Assembly (NCBI GenBank): GCA_047636495.1
Contig: JBLILH010000017.1
Coordinates: 4,446 to 68,445 of the forward strand
Direction of reading: 5' to 3'
From: Endobugula sp047636495
GTDB lineage: Bacteria > Pseudomonadota > Gammaproteobacteria > Pseudomonadales > Cellvibrionaceae
DNA length: 64,000 nucleotides
A model generated the notes under the pieces. That model saw only the letters and a program-made list of their open reading frames with translations, did no database searches and was not told the origin of the DNA. Made by a program: the position numbers and the translations under genes. Positions 53,934 through 61,991 of this stretch are shown here, piece after piece (within the stretch, counting starts at the first letter, position 1; each line of letters opens with the position of its first letter).

Positions 53934-54983
53934 ATGCAAAGGACTGTTTTGACTGAATCATCGAACACATCAAACGATAAAAATAGTTTAGTCAAAGGTC
54001 CCATACTGCCCATTATCTCTCGACTAGCAATGCCGTTTCTTGTTGTCCCCATTGTGGCGAATGCCATCATTCGTTCGATTGGAAACGCGCTCTGGCCAAG
54101 TTTTATCATGTTTTTTACCTCGGCCATCAATATTCCACTGACTCCGGCCATGATATTCGGTGTTGGTCCAATACCTGCTATGAATATCGAAGGTGCTGCG
54201 ATGAGCACAATGATAGCGCGCATAATCACCTTCGTTTTGGCACTATACGTTGCTTACTACAGAGAACAAATTATTGAGTTGTGCAAACCCGATTATCACG
54301 TGTTTATTGATTCGTGCAAGTCCGTACTCAAAATTGCCTTGCCTGCCGGCGCCGGTAGCGTTATCAATCCAATTGGTATAGGCATCGTTACTGCTATTAT
54401 TGCCGGGTATGGTGCTGATACCGTTGCTGCTTTTGGTGTCGCAACAAAAATAGAATCATTTGCTTGCATTCCTATGCTGGCATTATCTGCCTCTATTGGT
54501 CCAATTGCGGGTCAAAACTGGGGAGCCGGAAATAAACAACGAGTCATTAAAGCGCTGCAATGTTGTTATCTCATTTGTGTACTTTGGTCATTGATAATTA
54601 TGGCGATGTTTTATGGTTTTGCCGATGTATTTGCGTCACTATTAGCTTCTAGCGACAGCGTCGCATCCAAAGCCACAGAATACATGCTTATTGTGTGTGT
54701 CAGTTTAGTTGGCTATGGCTGGATTACTGTGTCTTCAGCGGCCTTTAATTCATTAGGAAAGTCGGTTACGAGCTTGAGCTATTTCACACTAAGAACCTTT
54801 GTTTTATATGTACCTTTAAGTCTTGCTGCTTCTATCTGGTTTGACGAACGTTGGATATACGTCGCGATTGCTACCGCCAATCTAGTCTCGGGTTGTTTCG
54901 TCGCAGGCTATACATTACTTTGGCTTAAAAAAGCCAAACAAGAAGAATGCCACCCTAACTGGTCGCTTAATTTATTAGACTGA
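53934..54983 (+). pseudogene. MATE-family efflux transporter with an internal deletion
   Basis: 349 residues; intact MATE proteins have about 450. The N-terminal cap KGPILPIISRLAMPF is typical of the first membrane segment. It is followed directly by VPIVANAIIRSIGNALWPSFIMF, which is like a stretch from about the fourth segment. About 100 residues (segments 1-3) are missing. From AINIPLTPAMIFG onward the protein looks normal (MNIEGAAMSTMIARII; ALPAGAGSVINP). MATE pumps export drugs and cationic dyes with Na+ or H+. This product is likely inactive, although the frame is open. Substrate cannot be read. Confidence 0.72.
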
Positions 54984-55360
54984 GAGCCCGTTTAAAGAGA
55001 CGCCTAAAGACCGCTATGACAGAATGTCGACTATATCAACTATATCGATTATATCGATTATATCGATTATATCGGTATAGTTGAGATGAGTGAATAAGCT
55101 GGCCTTTGGTGTTGAAATCTTGATAGTGAGGTGCTGAGCGCCATGCCTCAAAATATGGAATATTCAAGCATCAAGGTGTTTCTATTTTGTTATGCGGTCA
55201 TGCGCCAAAGTCAAAGTCTCTTTGGATAGTAGAATCATCAAACATAGTCGTTTGCTCTAAAGGCCTAAGTGGCGGTGCTCTGGTATTGTTGGCGGTGATG
55301 GGTGAGCCACGTTTGTCTAAATACGACAATACTTATGGATGATGGCAGGCTCGGTGATGG
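54984..55360. other. Intergenic region with a 9-bp tandem repeat
   Basis: About 375 bases between the MATE gene and the alternative oxidase relic. It holds the repeat at 55031-55075 and otherwise only stop-rich sequence. The 3' part of the alternative oxidase gene may have been here but is no longer recognisable. Confidence 0.4.
55031..55075 (+). repeat. Five tandem 9-base units (TTATATCGA type)
   Basis: Units CTATATCAA, CTATATCGA, TTATATCGA, TTATATCGA and TTATATCGG follow without gaps. The first and last copies carry single changes. It is in a non-coding area. Confidence 0.9.
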
Positions 55361-55608
55361 CAATATTGCACCACCCACCATGCCTGGAACTGCCGCTACT
55401 GTTTCTAGCACAACGGCCCTGTTGCCGTATCGTTTAGCAAAAAAGGCATCTGCAAAGACGCGTAAACCTTAACGAATTCAAAGGCTATTTTTTCAGAGAA
55501 GGTCTGAGGTTCATGATAAACAAAGGTGTCGTCTGCATGAAGTTATTGTTCTTGGTTTGGTGCCTCATTCTGCTCTAATGGCTTTTCATTTTTGTGCCGC
55601 ACTGACAT
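55361..55608 (-). pseudogene. Alternative oxidase (AOX) remnant
   Basis: The minus strand from the ATG at 55608 reads a short polar start (SVRHKNEKPLEQNEAPNQEQ), a TAA, then in the same frame HEPQTFSEKIAFEFVKV. A one-step frameshift gives LRVFADAFFAKRYGNRAVVL and ETVAAVPGMVGG. The latter two match the strongly conserved first catalytic helix of alternative oxidases (R[Y/F]-x-HRA-LETVAAVPGMVG type), whose Glu is a diiron ligand. The rest of the gene is lost. AOX passes electrons from ubiquinol to oxygen without proton pumping and is rare but known in marine Gammaproteobacteria. Confidence 0.82.
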
Positions 55609-55894
55609 ATATGGTCCTAAGTGTATGACTAAGTAAATATCGAATTTATATATCAATAATTTACCCTATAAATTGCTGAGGCTTTACAGATTTCGCAATT
55701 TTGTAACTACAAAAATTGTCTAATTGACATTTAACACAACGATGCAAGCGATAAATCGGTTGATTGATGCAAAAAAATAAATATCTACAACTGTATCGAG
55801 ATCAGCAGCGACGTAATCTCCACATGACCAAAGCAACTTTATTTACCGTGGAAACTCAAATACTGTACAATTTTTACTCTTAACATTAACGGAT

Positions 55895-56269
55895 GTGTCT
55901 AATTTGATCTTTTATCTCAATATAGCGGTCATGGTACTTACCATTTTACTCGGGCTAGTAGGATGGCTAGCGCCCCAATACACCATGGAAAAACTGGGTC
56001 TGCAAACGACTGAAGGCTCTAATATGGGTTTATCAGAAATTAGAGCCGCCAATGGCGCACTTTTTGTGGGCGCAGGCGCAGGTGCGCTAGTTTTTTCACT
56101 TCCCGTCGCCTTTGCAATGGTAGGGTGTCTATATGCGGGAGCAGCACTGGGTCGTATTACTTCAATAATGTTAGATAAATCGGGCAATGCAACTAGCTGG
56201 AGTTACTTTACTGTAGAGCTTGCTCTAGCGGCTTTTTTGCTCATTGCGAATGTAAGCGCAATTAGTTAA
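55895..56269 (+). CDS. DUF4345-like small membrane protein
   Basis: 124 residues with four predicted membrane segments: FYLNIAVMVLTILLGLVGWL, ALFVGAGAGALVFSLPVAFA, VGCLYAGAALGRI and FTVELALAAFLLIANVSAI. The GLSEIRAANGALFVGAG loop after the first segment and the four-segment size fit DUF4345, a family of unknown function. The start is GTG at 55895; a TTG three codons later is possible. It is 105 bases upstream of an SDR gene in the same direction and could share its transcript. Confidence 0.7.
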   Translation: MSNLIFYLNIAVMVLTILLGLVGWLAPQYTMEKLGLQTTEGSNMGLSEIRAANGALFVGAGAGALVFSLPVAFAMVGCLYAGAALGRITSIMLDKSGNATSWSYFTVELALAAFLLIANVSAIS

Positions 56270-56374
56270 CTGGGGTTACATGCATGTATGAGCGCAGCAT
56301 AGCAAAATTAGTTTTATTGAGCGGCTCATCGTCTTAAGCGCCGTCAAACAATTCAACGTATTCTAGGAGTAAGC

Positions 56375-57229
56375 ATGAAATCAGTAGTAATATCAGGCGC
56401 GTCAAGCGGTGTTGGAAAGTCGATGGCCCTTAAAATGGCAAGTGAAGGTTGGCTTGTATTTGCAGGTGTTAGAGATGATGAGTCTGCAAAAGAACTTAGC
56501 AATGAAAACGCCGCTATTATCCCCGTTATGTTAGATGTTACAGATGAAGAGCAATTAGACAAGGCTGTAGAATTAATTATGTCTAAAATAGGTAGTGAAA
56601 CCTTAGGCGGATTAGTTAACAACGCAGGCATTGCAAAAATTGCCCCCTTGAGTGAACAGCCAATGGATGAATTTATTCAACATTTCAACGTGGTTGTGTT
56701 TGGCTCATTACGTATCAGCCAAAAGTTAATTCCTTTATTAGGTGGTGACAAAAAACGAAGTGGACAGCCCGGACGAATTGTTAATATTACGAGCGTAGGA
56801 GGTGAAGTGCCATCGCCTTTTCTAGGTGCTTATACTGCGAGCAAACATGCACTTGAAAGCGTCACAGATACGTTAAGAAGAGAGCTCGTTGTATATGGTA
56901 TAGACTCAATCTCCATTGGTCCGGGCAGTGTCAAAACACCCATTTGGAAAAAAGCCAAAGGCGATAATGCCCCCCAGCGCTACAGTAATTCACCGTGGGC
57001 ATCGTCCATTAAGAATTTTTTGGGCGTGATGATACAAGGTGGTGAGGAAGGTTTAGCGCCTGAAGTAATAGCTGATGTTGTGTATGAAGCACTTGCGGCT
57101 GACAAACCAAAAGCACGATATGCGCCAGTGCCCAATAAATTCATCAACTATACCTTGTTAACGACACTGCCTGAAAGGTGGGTAGATAGAATCTTTTGGA
57201 AGAAATTTGGTATAGATAAAGCATCATAG
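56375..57229 (+). CDS. Short-chain dehydrogenase/reductase (SDR)
   Basis: 284 residues with the SDR cofactor motif GASSGVGKS at 8-16, NNAG in GGLVNNAGIAKI, catalytic Ser in NITSVGGEV and the Tyr-x3-Lys in YTASKHALE. The C-terminus (YAPVPNKFINYTLLTTLPERWVDRIFWKKF) is long and looks membrane-facing, as in 17-beta-HSD-like or retinol-dehydrogenase-like SDRs. Substrate unknown. AGGAGTAAGC precedes the ATG. It may form an operon with the DUF4345 gene. It is not a close copy of the SDR at 37279. Confidence 0.88.
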   Translation: MKSVVISGASSGVGKSMALKMASEGWLVFAGVRDDESAKELSNENAAIIPVMLDVTDEEQLDKAVELIMSKIGSETLGGLVNNAGIAKIAPLSEQPMDEFIQHFNVVVFGSLRISQKLIPLLGGDKKRSGQPGRIVNITSVGGEVPSPFLGAYTASKHALESVTDTLRRELVVYGIDSISIGPGSVKTPIWKKAKGDNAPQRYSNSPWASSIKNFLGVMIQGGEEGLAPEVIADVVYEALAADKPKARYAPVPNKFINYTLLTTLPERWVDRIFWKKFGIDKAS

Positions 57230-57535
57230 TAGGCCTTACCGGAACGACTCTGTCCGCATAGATTCTTGCTATATTAATAGTCTTGGTAAGTGTTAATAAA
57301 GATGGCTCTAAATCACAAAAACTTTTAATAAAGTTCGCTTAAAATGAATTGGACCAATGATGATTCGACTTGATTAACATTGGTAAAATTGAGAATTTTC
57401 TACGAGCGATTCGTGCCAATACCGATCATTTCAGGCTCAACAATATTTGCTCTCTATGGTTTGGCTTGATACAGCCACCATGGAGCAAGTAATTCAGATA
57501 AAAAAACTTCTTTAATAGATGGATGAATCTTATTT
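57230..57535. other. Intergenic region before the PsiE-family gene
   Basis: About 305 bases with no supported gene and no clear promoter or repeat. Confidence 0.4.
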
Positions 57536-57982
57536 ATGACTCTAGACAGAAAAAGTGACGAAACCGACAACTCTGATACGATAAAACATACTGAAGGGTC
57601 AAATGCAGGAAAAAGGGAGAGGTCTGTGGCGCTTAGTACCTTTCACTTAATTGAGCGGATAATATTAATTATCGTTGTTGTAATGACGCTCGGAGCCGTC
57701 GCTTTTGAAATCCACACAATTTATGTCGCTCAAATCATCAGTCTTGCAGACATACTGCTAATGTTTCTTTATCTCGAGGTTATCGGCATGGTATCTGTAT
57801 TCTACTCGGATCCGCGCTCGGCATTTGTTTACCCTATTTTCATTGCTATCACAGCAATCGCTCGATTGATTGTTTTGCAGGGCAAAGATATGGCGCCTCA
57901 AAATATTTTGTACGAAGCAATAGCTATTTTGATTCTTTCCATTGCAGCAATAGTAATTATCCAAATGCGCGATAACCGATAA
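57536..57982 (+). CDS. PsiE-family membrane protein
   Basis: 148 residues with a polar N-terminus of about 35 residues and then four membrane segments: IILIIVVVMTLGAVAFEI, ILLMFLYLEVIGMVSVFY, VYPIFIAITAIARLIVL and LYEAIAILILSIAAIVII. This matches the phosphate-starvation-inducible PsiE family, whose function is unknown. No Pho box was identified. It ends one base before the relic of an NhaC-type antiporter. Confidence 0.85.
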   Translation: MTLDRKSDETDNSDTIKHTEGSNAGKRERSVALSTFHLIERIILIIVVVMTLGAVAFEIHTIYVAQIISLADILLMFLYLEVIGMVSVFYSDPRSAFVYPIFIAITAIARLIVLQGKDMAPQNILYEAIAILILSIAAIVIIQMRDNR

Positions 57983-57983
57983 T

Positions 57984-58256
57984 GGCTATTCAATAAACAC
58001 CGGTATTGGCGGAATTGACAGCCTGTTAAATCGCGGTGGCATCAAATCCATGATGTGGACAATTTCCTTAATCTTGATTACATTGGGCTTTGGTGGAGCG
58101 CTCGAGAAGACAAGCTATTTAAAATCGATTATTAATACGAGTATAGGTGAAACAAACGCCCTATTTGTGGCCATGCTACCCTATTCGTCCGGAGTACGGC
58201 AATGCCGCATAGCTGCTGCCAGCCGCGCAAGCTATCAAACAGCATTACCCAAGTAA
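57984..58256 (+). pseudogene. NhaC-type Na+/H+ antiporter remnant
   Basis: The frame from 57984 reads GYSINTGIGGIDSLLNRGGI and MMWTISLILITLGFGGALEK, which corresponds to an internal segment of NhaC-family antiporters. It has no start of its own and ends after SYLKSIINTSIGETNALF, where similarity is lost. The rest of the roughly 450-residue protein is missing on both sides. It is a fragment without function. Confidence 0.7.
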
Positions 58257-58469
58257 CCAAGAAAAGTATTAAACTAAGTTACAACGAGATTGTCCCACAG
58301 GCTGGCAACCATTACTGCACCTCATGGGTAATAAACGAACAGGGTTGAGGCAACAAAAAATGCATCAAACACCATTAATTTTGCATAAATTTTAATGAGT
58401 TAGTGAATGAATACCACAAACGTAAAAGCAAGACGTTTTGTCTCGTTCGAACATAACTATATAAACCAG

Positions 58470-59027
58470 CTAAGGCAATGTTTTTATGGCGCTTTTGAAC
58501 TTATCTTGCCCTTTGACTACCCACGATGGCGTCGCCTCTCCTGAGCCTGCATGGGTCAAGGAAGAATGACGCTCTACTACTTCACATAACATCGCGTACT
58601 GATCGTCATCTAAATCCACAAAAAATACGTGTTTACCTTGTTTTAATAATGCTTGAAATCGTTTGAATTGATAATGAGGAATTTGAATGCCGACTAAGCC
58701 ACCTTCCCAAGTGCAAAAGCCTAAAACAATCACCGCCAGAAAGCCAAAAGGTAGCCATCCTGCTGCAGTGGTATGCCATTGCATGGCATAGGTGATGCAT
58801 AACACTAGTGCTGCAGAGATAACACCCACTATGGCGCCTAGCTGAGTAGAGTGTACAATATCTTGTTTGAGCACCGCTTCGATGGCGTGCAGGTGATGTT
58901 TTTCTACTTCAGCATCCTTCTCGCTAAGGACATGCAGTTGGGGCGTAGTTAAGCCGCTTTGTTCAAGCTCTTGTTCAACTGCCTTAAGGTCGTTAAGATC
59001 TTCACTCACATAATAATGCCGTTTCAT
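58470..59027 (-). CDS. Conserved two-segment membrane protein
   Basis: 185 residues. The N-terminal soluble part (KRHYYVSEDLNDLKAVEQEL; GLTTPQLHVLSEKDAEVEKH) is followed by two membrane segments (LGAIVGVISAALVLCITYAM; GWLPFGFLAVIVLGFCTWEGG). The soluble tail (LKQGKHVFFVDLDDDQYAML; GSGEATPSWVV) ends the protein. It is a family common in Gammaproteobacteria and resembles DUF1269-like stress proteins; function unknown. The layout suggests sensing or modulation at the inner membrane. It stands alone among mobile-element debris and looks intact. Confidence 0.75.
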   Translation of the reverse strand: MKRHYYVSEDLNDLKAVEQELEQSGLTTPQLHVLSEKDAEVEKHHLHAIEAVLKQDIVHSTQLGAIVGVISAALVLCITYAMQWHTTAAGWLPFGFLAVIVLGFCTWEGGLVGIQIPHYQFKRFQALLKQGKHVFFVDLDDDQYAMLCEVVERHSSLTHAGSGEATPSWVVKGQDKFKSAIKTLP

Positions 59028-59364
59028 CTTTATTATCTCCAGTTACTTATAAAACATGCCATTTGATTAAACCGAAACCAGATGAGAGAGTATAGTTTTG
59101 TTGCAATAATGTAAATTTTTATGTGTGATTCGGATAAGTAGGGAGTGATTCAGAAAAGTAGAGAGTTAGTCGAGTTGACATAGATAAACAAATGCTGATG
59201 GTGGAGAAGCAATGTAGTCTATGTAGTGTGAGTAACACACTTTTTTAAACAGTATTATTTAGGCCAACAGTTAAGTGATTATCGGTGCCGTTAAGATCTA
59301 GGTTCTCTGATTCTCATCAATAGGGTCAGAGTGAAACTGTAGATAACTTTGTGTATCTGTCAGT

Positions 59365-59640
59365 TTAGATATGATCTGACAATAGCTCATCAAACTCTAT
59401 CACCTCGGTGCCACTTGACGGTATAAAATGATTCAATGCCAATCGCCAGTTATGAATTGGCATTGTCCATTTTTTTGATGCCTCTTGCACCGCAAGATAG
59501 ACTACCTTCCTCGCTGCATCATCATGAGGAAATAACTTCCGCTTTTTCGTCGCCTTACGAATGACGCTGTTTAACGATTCAATCGCATTAGTAGTGTAGA
59601 TTGCCCTGCGAATCCCTTCAGGATAAGAAAATAAGGTATG
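59365..59640 (-). pseudogene. Second IS256 transposase C-terminal segment
   Basis: The minus strand reads FSYPEGIRRAIYTTNAIESL, NSVIRKATKKRKLFPHDDAA and so on to LLSDHI and a stop at 59365. It equals the last part of an IS256 transposase, with the catalytic Glu in TTNAIES. It is similar but not identical to the C-terminal part of the longer gene at 59734-60980 (for example ATKKRKLFPHDD against SVKTRKAFPNDN). It therefore comes from a related element and not from a recent duplication. It lacks a start and most of the protein. Confidence 0.85.
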
Positions 59641-59658
59641 AGGTTGAGGGTGTAAAGA

Positions 59659-59724
59659 GGGTGTAAAACAAACTGTGTGAGGGTGTAAAACAAACTGTGT
59701 GAGGGTGTAAAACAAACTGTGTAA
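59659..59724 (+). repeat. Three tandem 22-base units between IS256 segments
   Basis: Three contiguous 22-base units start at 59659, 59681 and 59703, each beginning GGGTGTAAAACAAACTGTG; the first two are identical and the third differs in the second-last base. A partial unit (GGGTGTAAA) precedes them at 59648. GTGTAAA is also seen, reversed, just right of the tract (TTTACAC at about 59733), so the units may derive from an IS end. Confidence 0.92.
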
Positions 59725-59733
59725 CTGCCCAGT

Positions 59734-60980
59734 TTACACATGAGGAGCTAACTGCTCCTCAAACTCTATCACCTCGGTGCCGCTTGACGGTATAAAACGA
59801 TTTAACGCCGCTTTGCAATCCCTAATTGGCATAGTACCCCAAGGGCAGCTACTGCATTTTTTAGAGGCTGCTTCAACGGCTAAGTAGATCACCTTCATAG
59901 CCGCATTGTCATTTGGAAATGCCTTCCGAGTTTTAACCGATTTACGAATCACGCTGTTTAAAGACTCGATGGCGTTGGTCGTATAAATTACTTGCGAATA
60001 TCTTGCGGGTAATCAAAAAGCGTAATCAGGTTAGGCCAATGTGCACGCCAAGATTTACTGATTTGTGGATATTTGTCCGTCCATTTAGCTTCCAGGTTAT
60101 CCAGTTCATACAATGCCTCTTCCTCCGTAACCGATTGATAGACTCGTTTTAAATCAGCAGCGACAGGCTTGTAATCTTTCCACGGAATAAATTTCATACT
60201 GTAGCGTACCATATGAACAATACACAGTTGGATACGTGTTTTGGGGTACACGGTTTGGATCGCGTCAGGGAAACCTTTAAGACCATCTACACAGGCAATG
60301 AGAATATCTTTTAAGCCTCTATTTTGTAGCTCAGTCAAAATCCCTAGCCAGAACTTCGCACCTTCATTTTCTGACAACCACATCCCCAATAACGCCTTGT
60401 GGCCGTCTACGTTAACGCCCAAGGCTAAATAAATGGCTTTATTGATGACCTGTTTGTCTTGACGAACCTTGACCACAATACAATCTAAATAAACAATGGG
60501 ATAAACCGAATCTAGAGGGCGTGATTGCCATTGAACAACTTCTTCCAGCACCGCATCTGTGACTTTAGAAATCAAGCTGGCAGACACCTCTACACCGTAT
60601 AATTCTTGGAAGGTAGCGGTAATTTCACGCGTCGTCATGCCTTTGGCATACAGGAATAGAATCTTCTCATCCATACCCCTAAAGCGCGTTTGTTGCTTCT
60701 TGACGAGCAGGGGTTCAAAGGAGCTGTCACGATCACGCGGCACATTAATATCGATCGTGCCGTCATCGGTATGCAGGGTTTTACCTGAATAACCATTGCG
60801 GTTATTGCTCTGAGTATTGAGTTGATGCTTGTCGTAGCCTAAGTGCTCATCAAGCTCGGCATTGAGAGCGGCTTCAATCGTGACCTTTTTCAGCATACGG
60901 CTAAAATCACTCACGTCTTTTTCTGTTGTTAAGCTTTTAGCTGCTTCTTTTGCAAAGGCTTCAAGTTCTTTTTTGTTCAT
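59734..60980 (-). pseudogene. IS256-family transposase, frameshifted
   Basis: From the ATG at 60980 (NKKELEAFAKEAAKSL) the frame covers the DDE transposase with first Asp in VYLDCIVVKVR and second Asp in ACVDGLKGFPDAI. It meets a TAA at 59988 directly after YPQDIRK. The next frame continues exactly where expected (VIYTTNAIESLNSVIRKS, with the catalytic Glu) to 59734. One missing base near 59991 explains this. The C-terminal part also has an extra CSSCPWG-like insertion and Cys in place of a conserved Trp (IRDCKAAL). The gene is inactive, so the last transposition used another copy or preceded the mutation. Confidence 0.9.
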
Positions 60981-61074
60981 TCTGTTTATCTCCCGATAGG
61001 GGTTTATAATAAACAGATACACAATCTAGTCTACAGTCTCGTCAGAGTCTTTGATTTCAGCTATTCTCTAGCGC

Positions 61075-61340
61075 AACCAGCGTCTCTTCCTAAAACTTTT
61101 CCGACTTCCTATCACCACCACGCTTTCTTGGCGTCGCTGCTCGGCCAGTCGCTTCTTCTACTTGTTGCTTAAACGTACATCACCCAGCACCCATGCTTTA
61201 TTAGTAGCGCTTCTGATTTCATCCAGAGTATGCTGGGGCATATGTCCATTAAATAAAGCTCTGTAACGCGCCTTTCGTTGTGATGGTGTTTTTCCAAGTT
61301 TTACATATAAATCATGCGGTGTTATCAATTTAATTGCTTT
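61075..61340 (-). pseudogene. REP-associated tyrosine transposase (RAYT) C-terminal remnant
   Basis: The minus strand near 61330 reads ITPHDLYVKLGKTPSQRKAR and YRALFNGHMPQHTLDEIRSA, then TNKAWVLGDVR. A frameshift leads to FKQQVEEATGRAATPRKRGG, followed by DRKSEKF. This order and wording are typical for the C-terminal end of the TnpA_REP / RAYT family of Y1-type proteins, which act on chromosomal REP palindromes. The HUH/Tyr catalytic part is not present. I see no REP array nearby. Ends are approximate. Confidence 0.75.
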
Positions 61341-61430
61341 TCCAATGGATTCCTTAAAACAGAAGACGTGACTTTATTGTGTTAATGATGGCTATACTAG
61401 GTTGGGGTTCGATAGGCGTTTACTCGGAAC

Positions 61431-61883
61431 TTGAAATATATCCAAAAAGACATAGCCGTTATTGAAGAAAAGCTCGATGCACTCATTGATGACACACCGC
61501 AATGGAAAGAAACGCGAGATATATTACTCAGCGTGAAAGGAGTAGGAAAAGTGATGGCGTTCACCCTAATCAGTGACTTACCCGAATTGGGTCAGTTGAA
61601 TCGAAAAGAAGTAGCCGCACTGGTTGGTTTGGCACCGATGAATCGTGAAAGCGGTGCATATGAAGGAAAGCGAAAAATTCGGGGAGGTAGGCATCGCATA
61701 AGAACCGTTATGTTTACGGCAATGATGTCGACTATTCAAAGTAATCCAAAGTTTACGACATTATTTAAGCGGATGGTTGATGAAGGCAAACCAAAGAAAG
61801 TTTCGATTGTTGCCTGCATGAGAAAGATGATAACAATTCTGGATATGATGGTAAAAAACGGACCGTTTGGGAAGAAAAAATAG
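61431..61883 (+). pseudogene. IS110-family transposase, C-terminal remnant
   Basis: 150 codons covering the C-terminal serine domain only: TRDILLSVKGVGKVMAFTLI, SDLPELGQLNRKEVAALVGL, APMNRESGAYEGKRKIRGGR, then MRKMITILDMMVKNGPF. The conserved Ser of this domain is in NRESGAYEGKR. The N-terminal RuvC-like DEDD part is absent, so it is dead. It differs clearly from the IS1111-group transposase at 51612 and represents another IS110 lineage. There is no proper start; the frame simply opens at about 61431. Confidence 0.85.
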
Positions 61884-61991
61884 CTTAAATAGTTGACTTG
61901 GAACCACAGTCACTTGTTATTTTTTTATTTAACAGTTTCATTGATATCTGATTTTTCTAAAAATAAGTCTAAGAGTTCACCTACAACTAAA

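Larger units (their letters stand above)
59333..61040 (-). mobile_element. IS256-family element, chimeric, with 8-bp target duplication
   Basis: Imperfect 28-base inverted repeats lie at 59333-59360 and 61013-61040; they share the 12-base core TTGTGTATCTGT and ACTGTAGA further out. GTCAGAGT stands directly outside both ends (59325-59332 and 61041-61048), a perfect 8-base duplication of the size made by IS256 elements. The unit is 1.7 kb, about 0.35 kb longer than normal, because a second C-terminal transposase segment and a 22-base triple repeat lie between the gene and the left end. The transposase is disrupted. Confidence 0.88.

Noticed and set aside
59659..59724. 22-base repeats as a small CRISPR array
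   Set aside because: The units are contiguous without spacers, they lie inside an IS256 element, and no cas gene is in the window.
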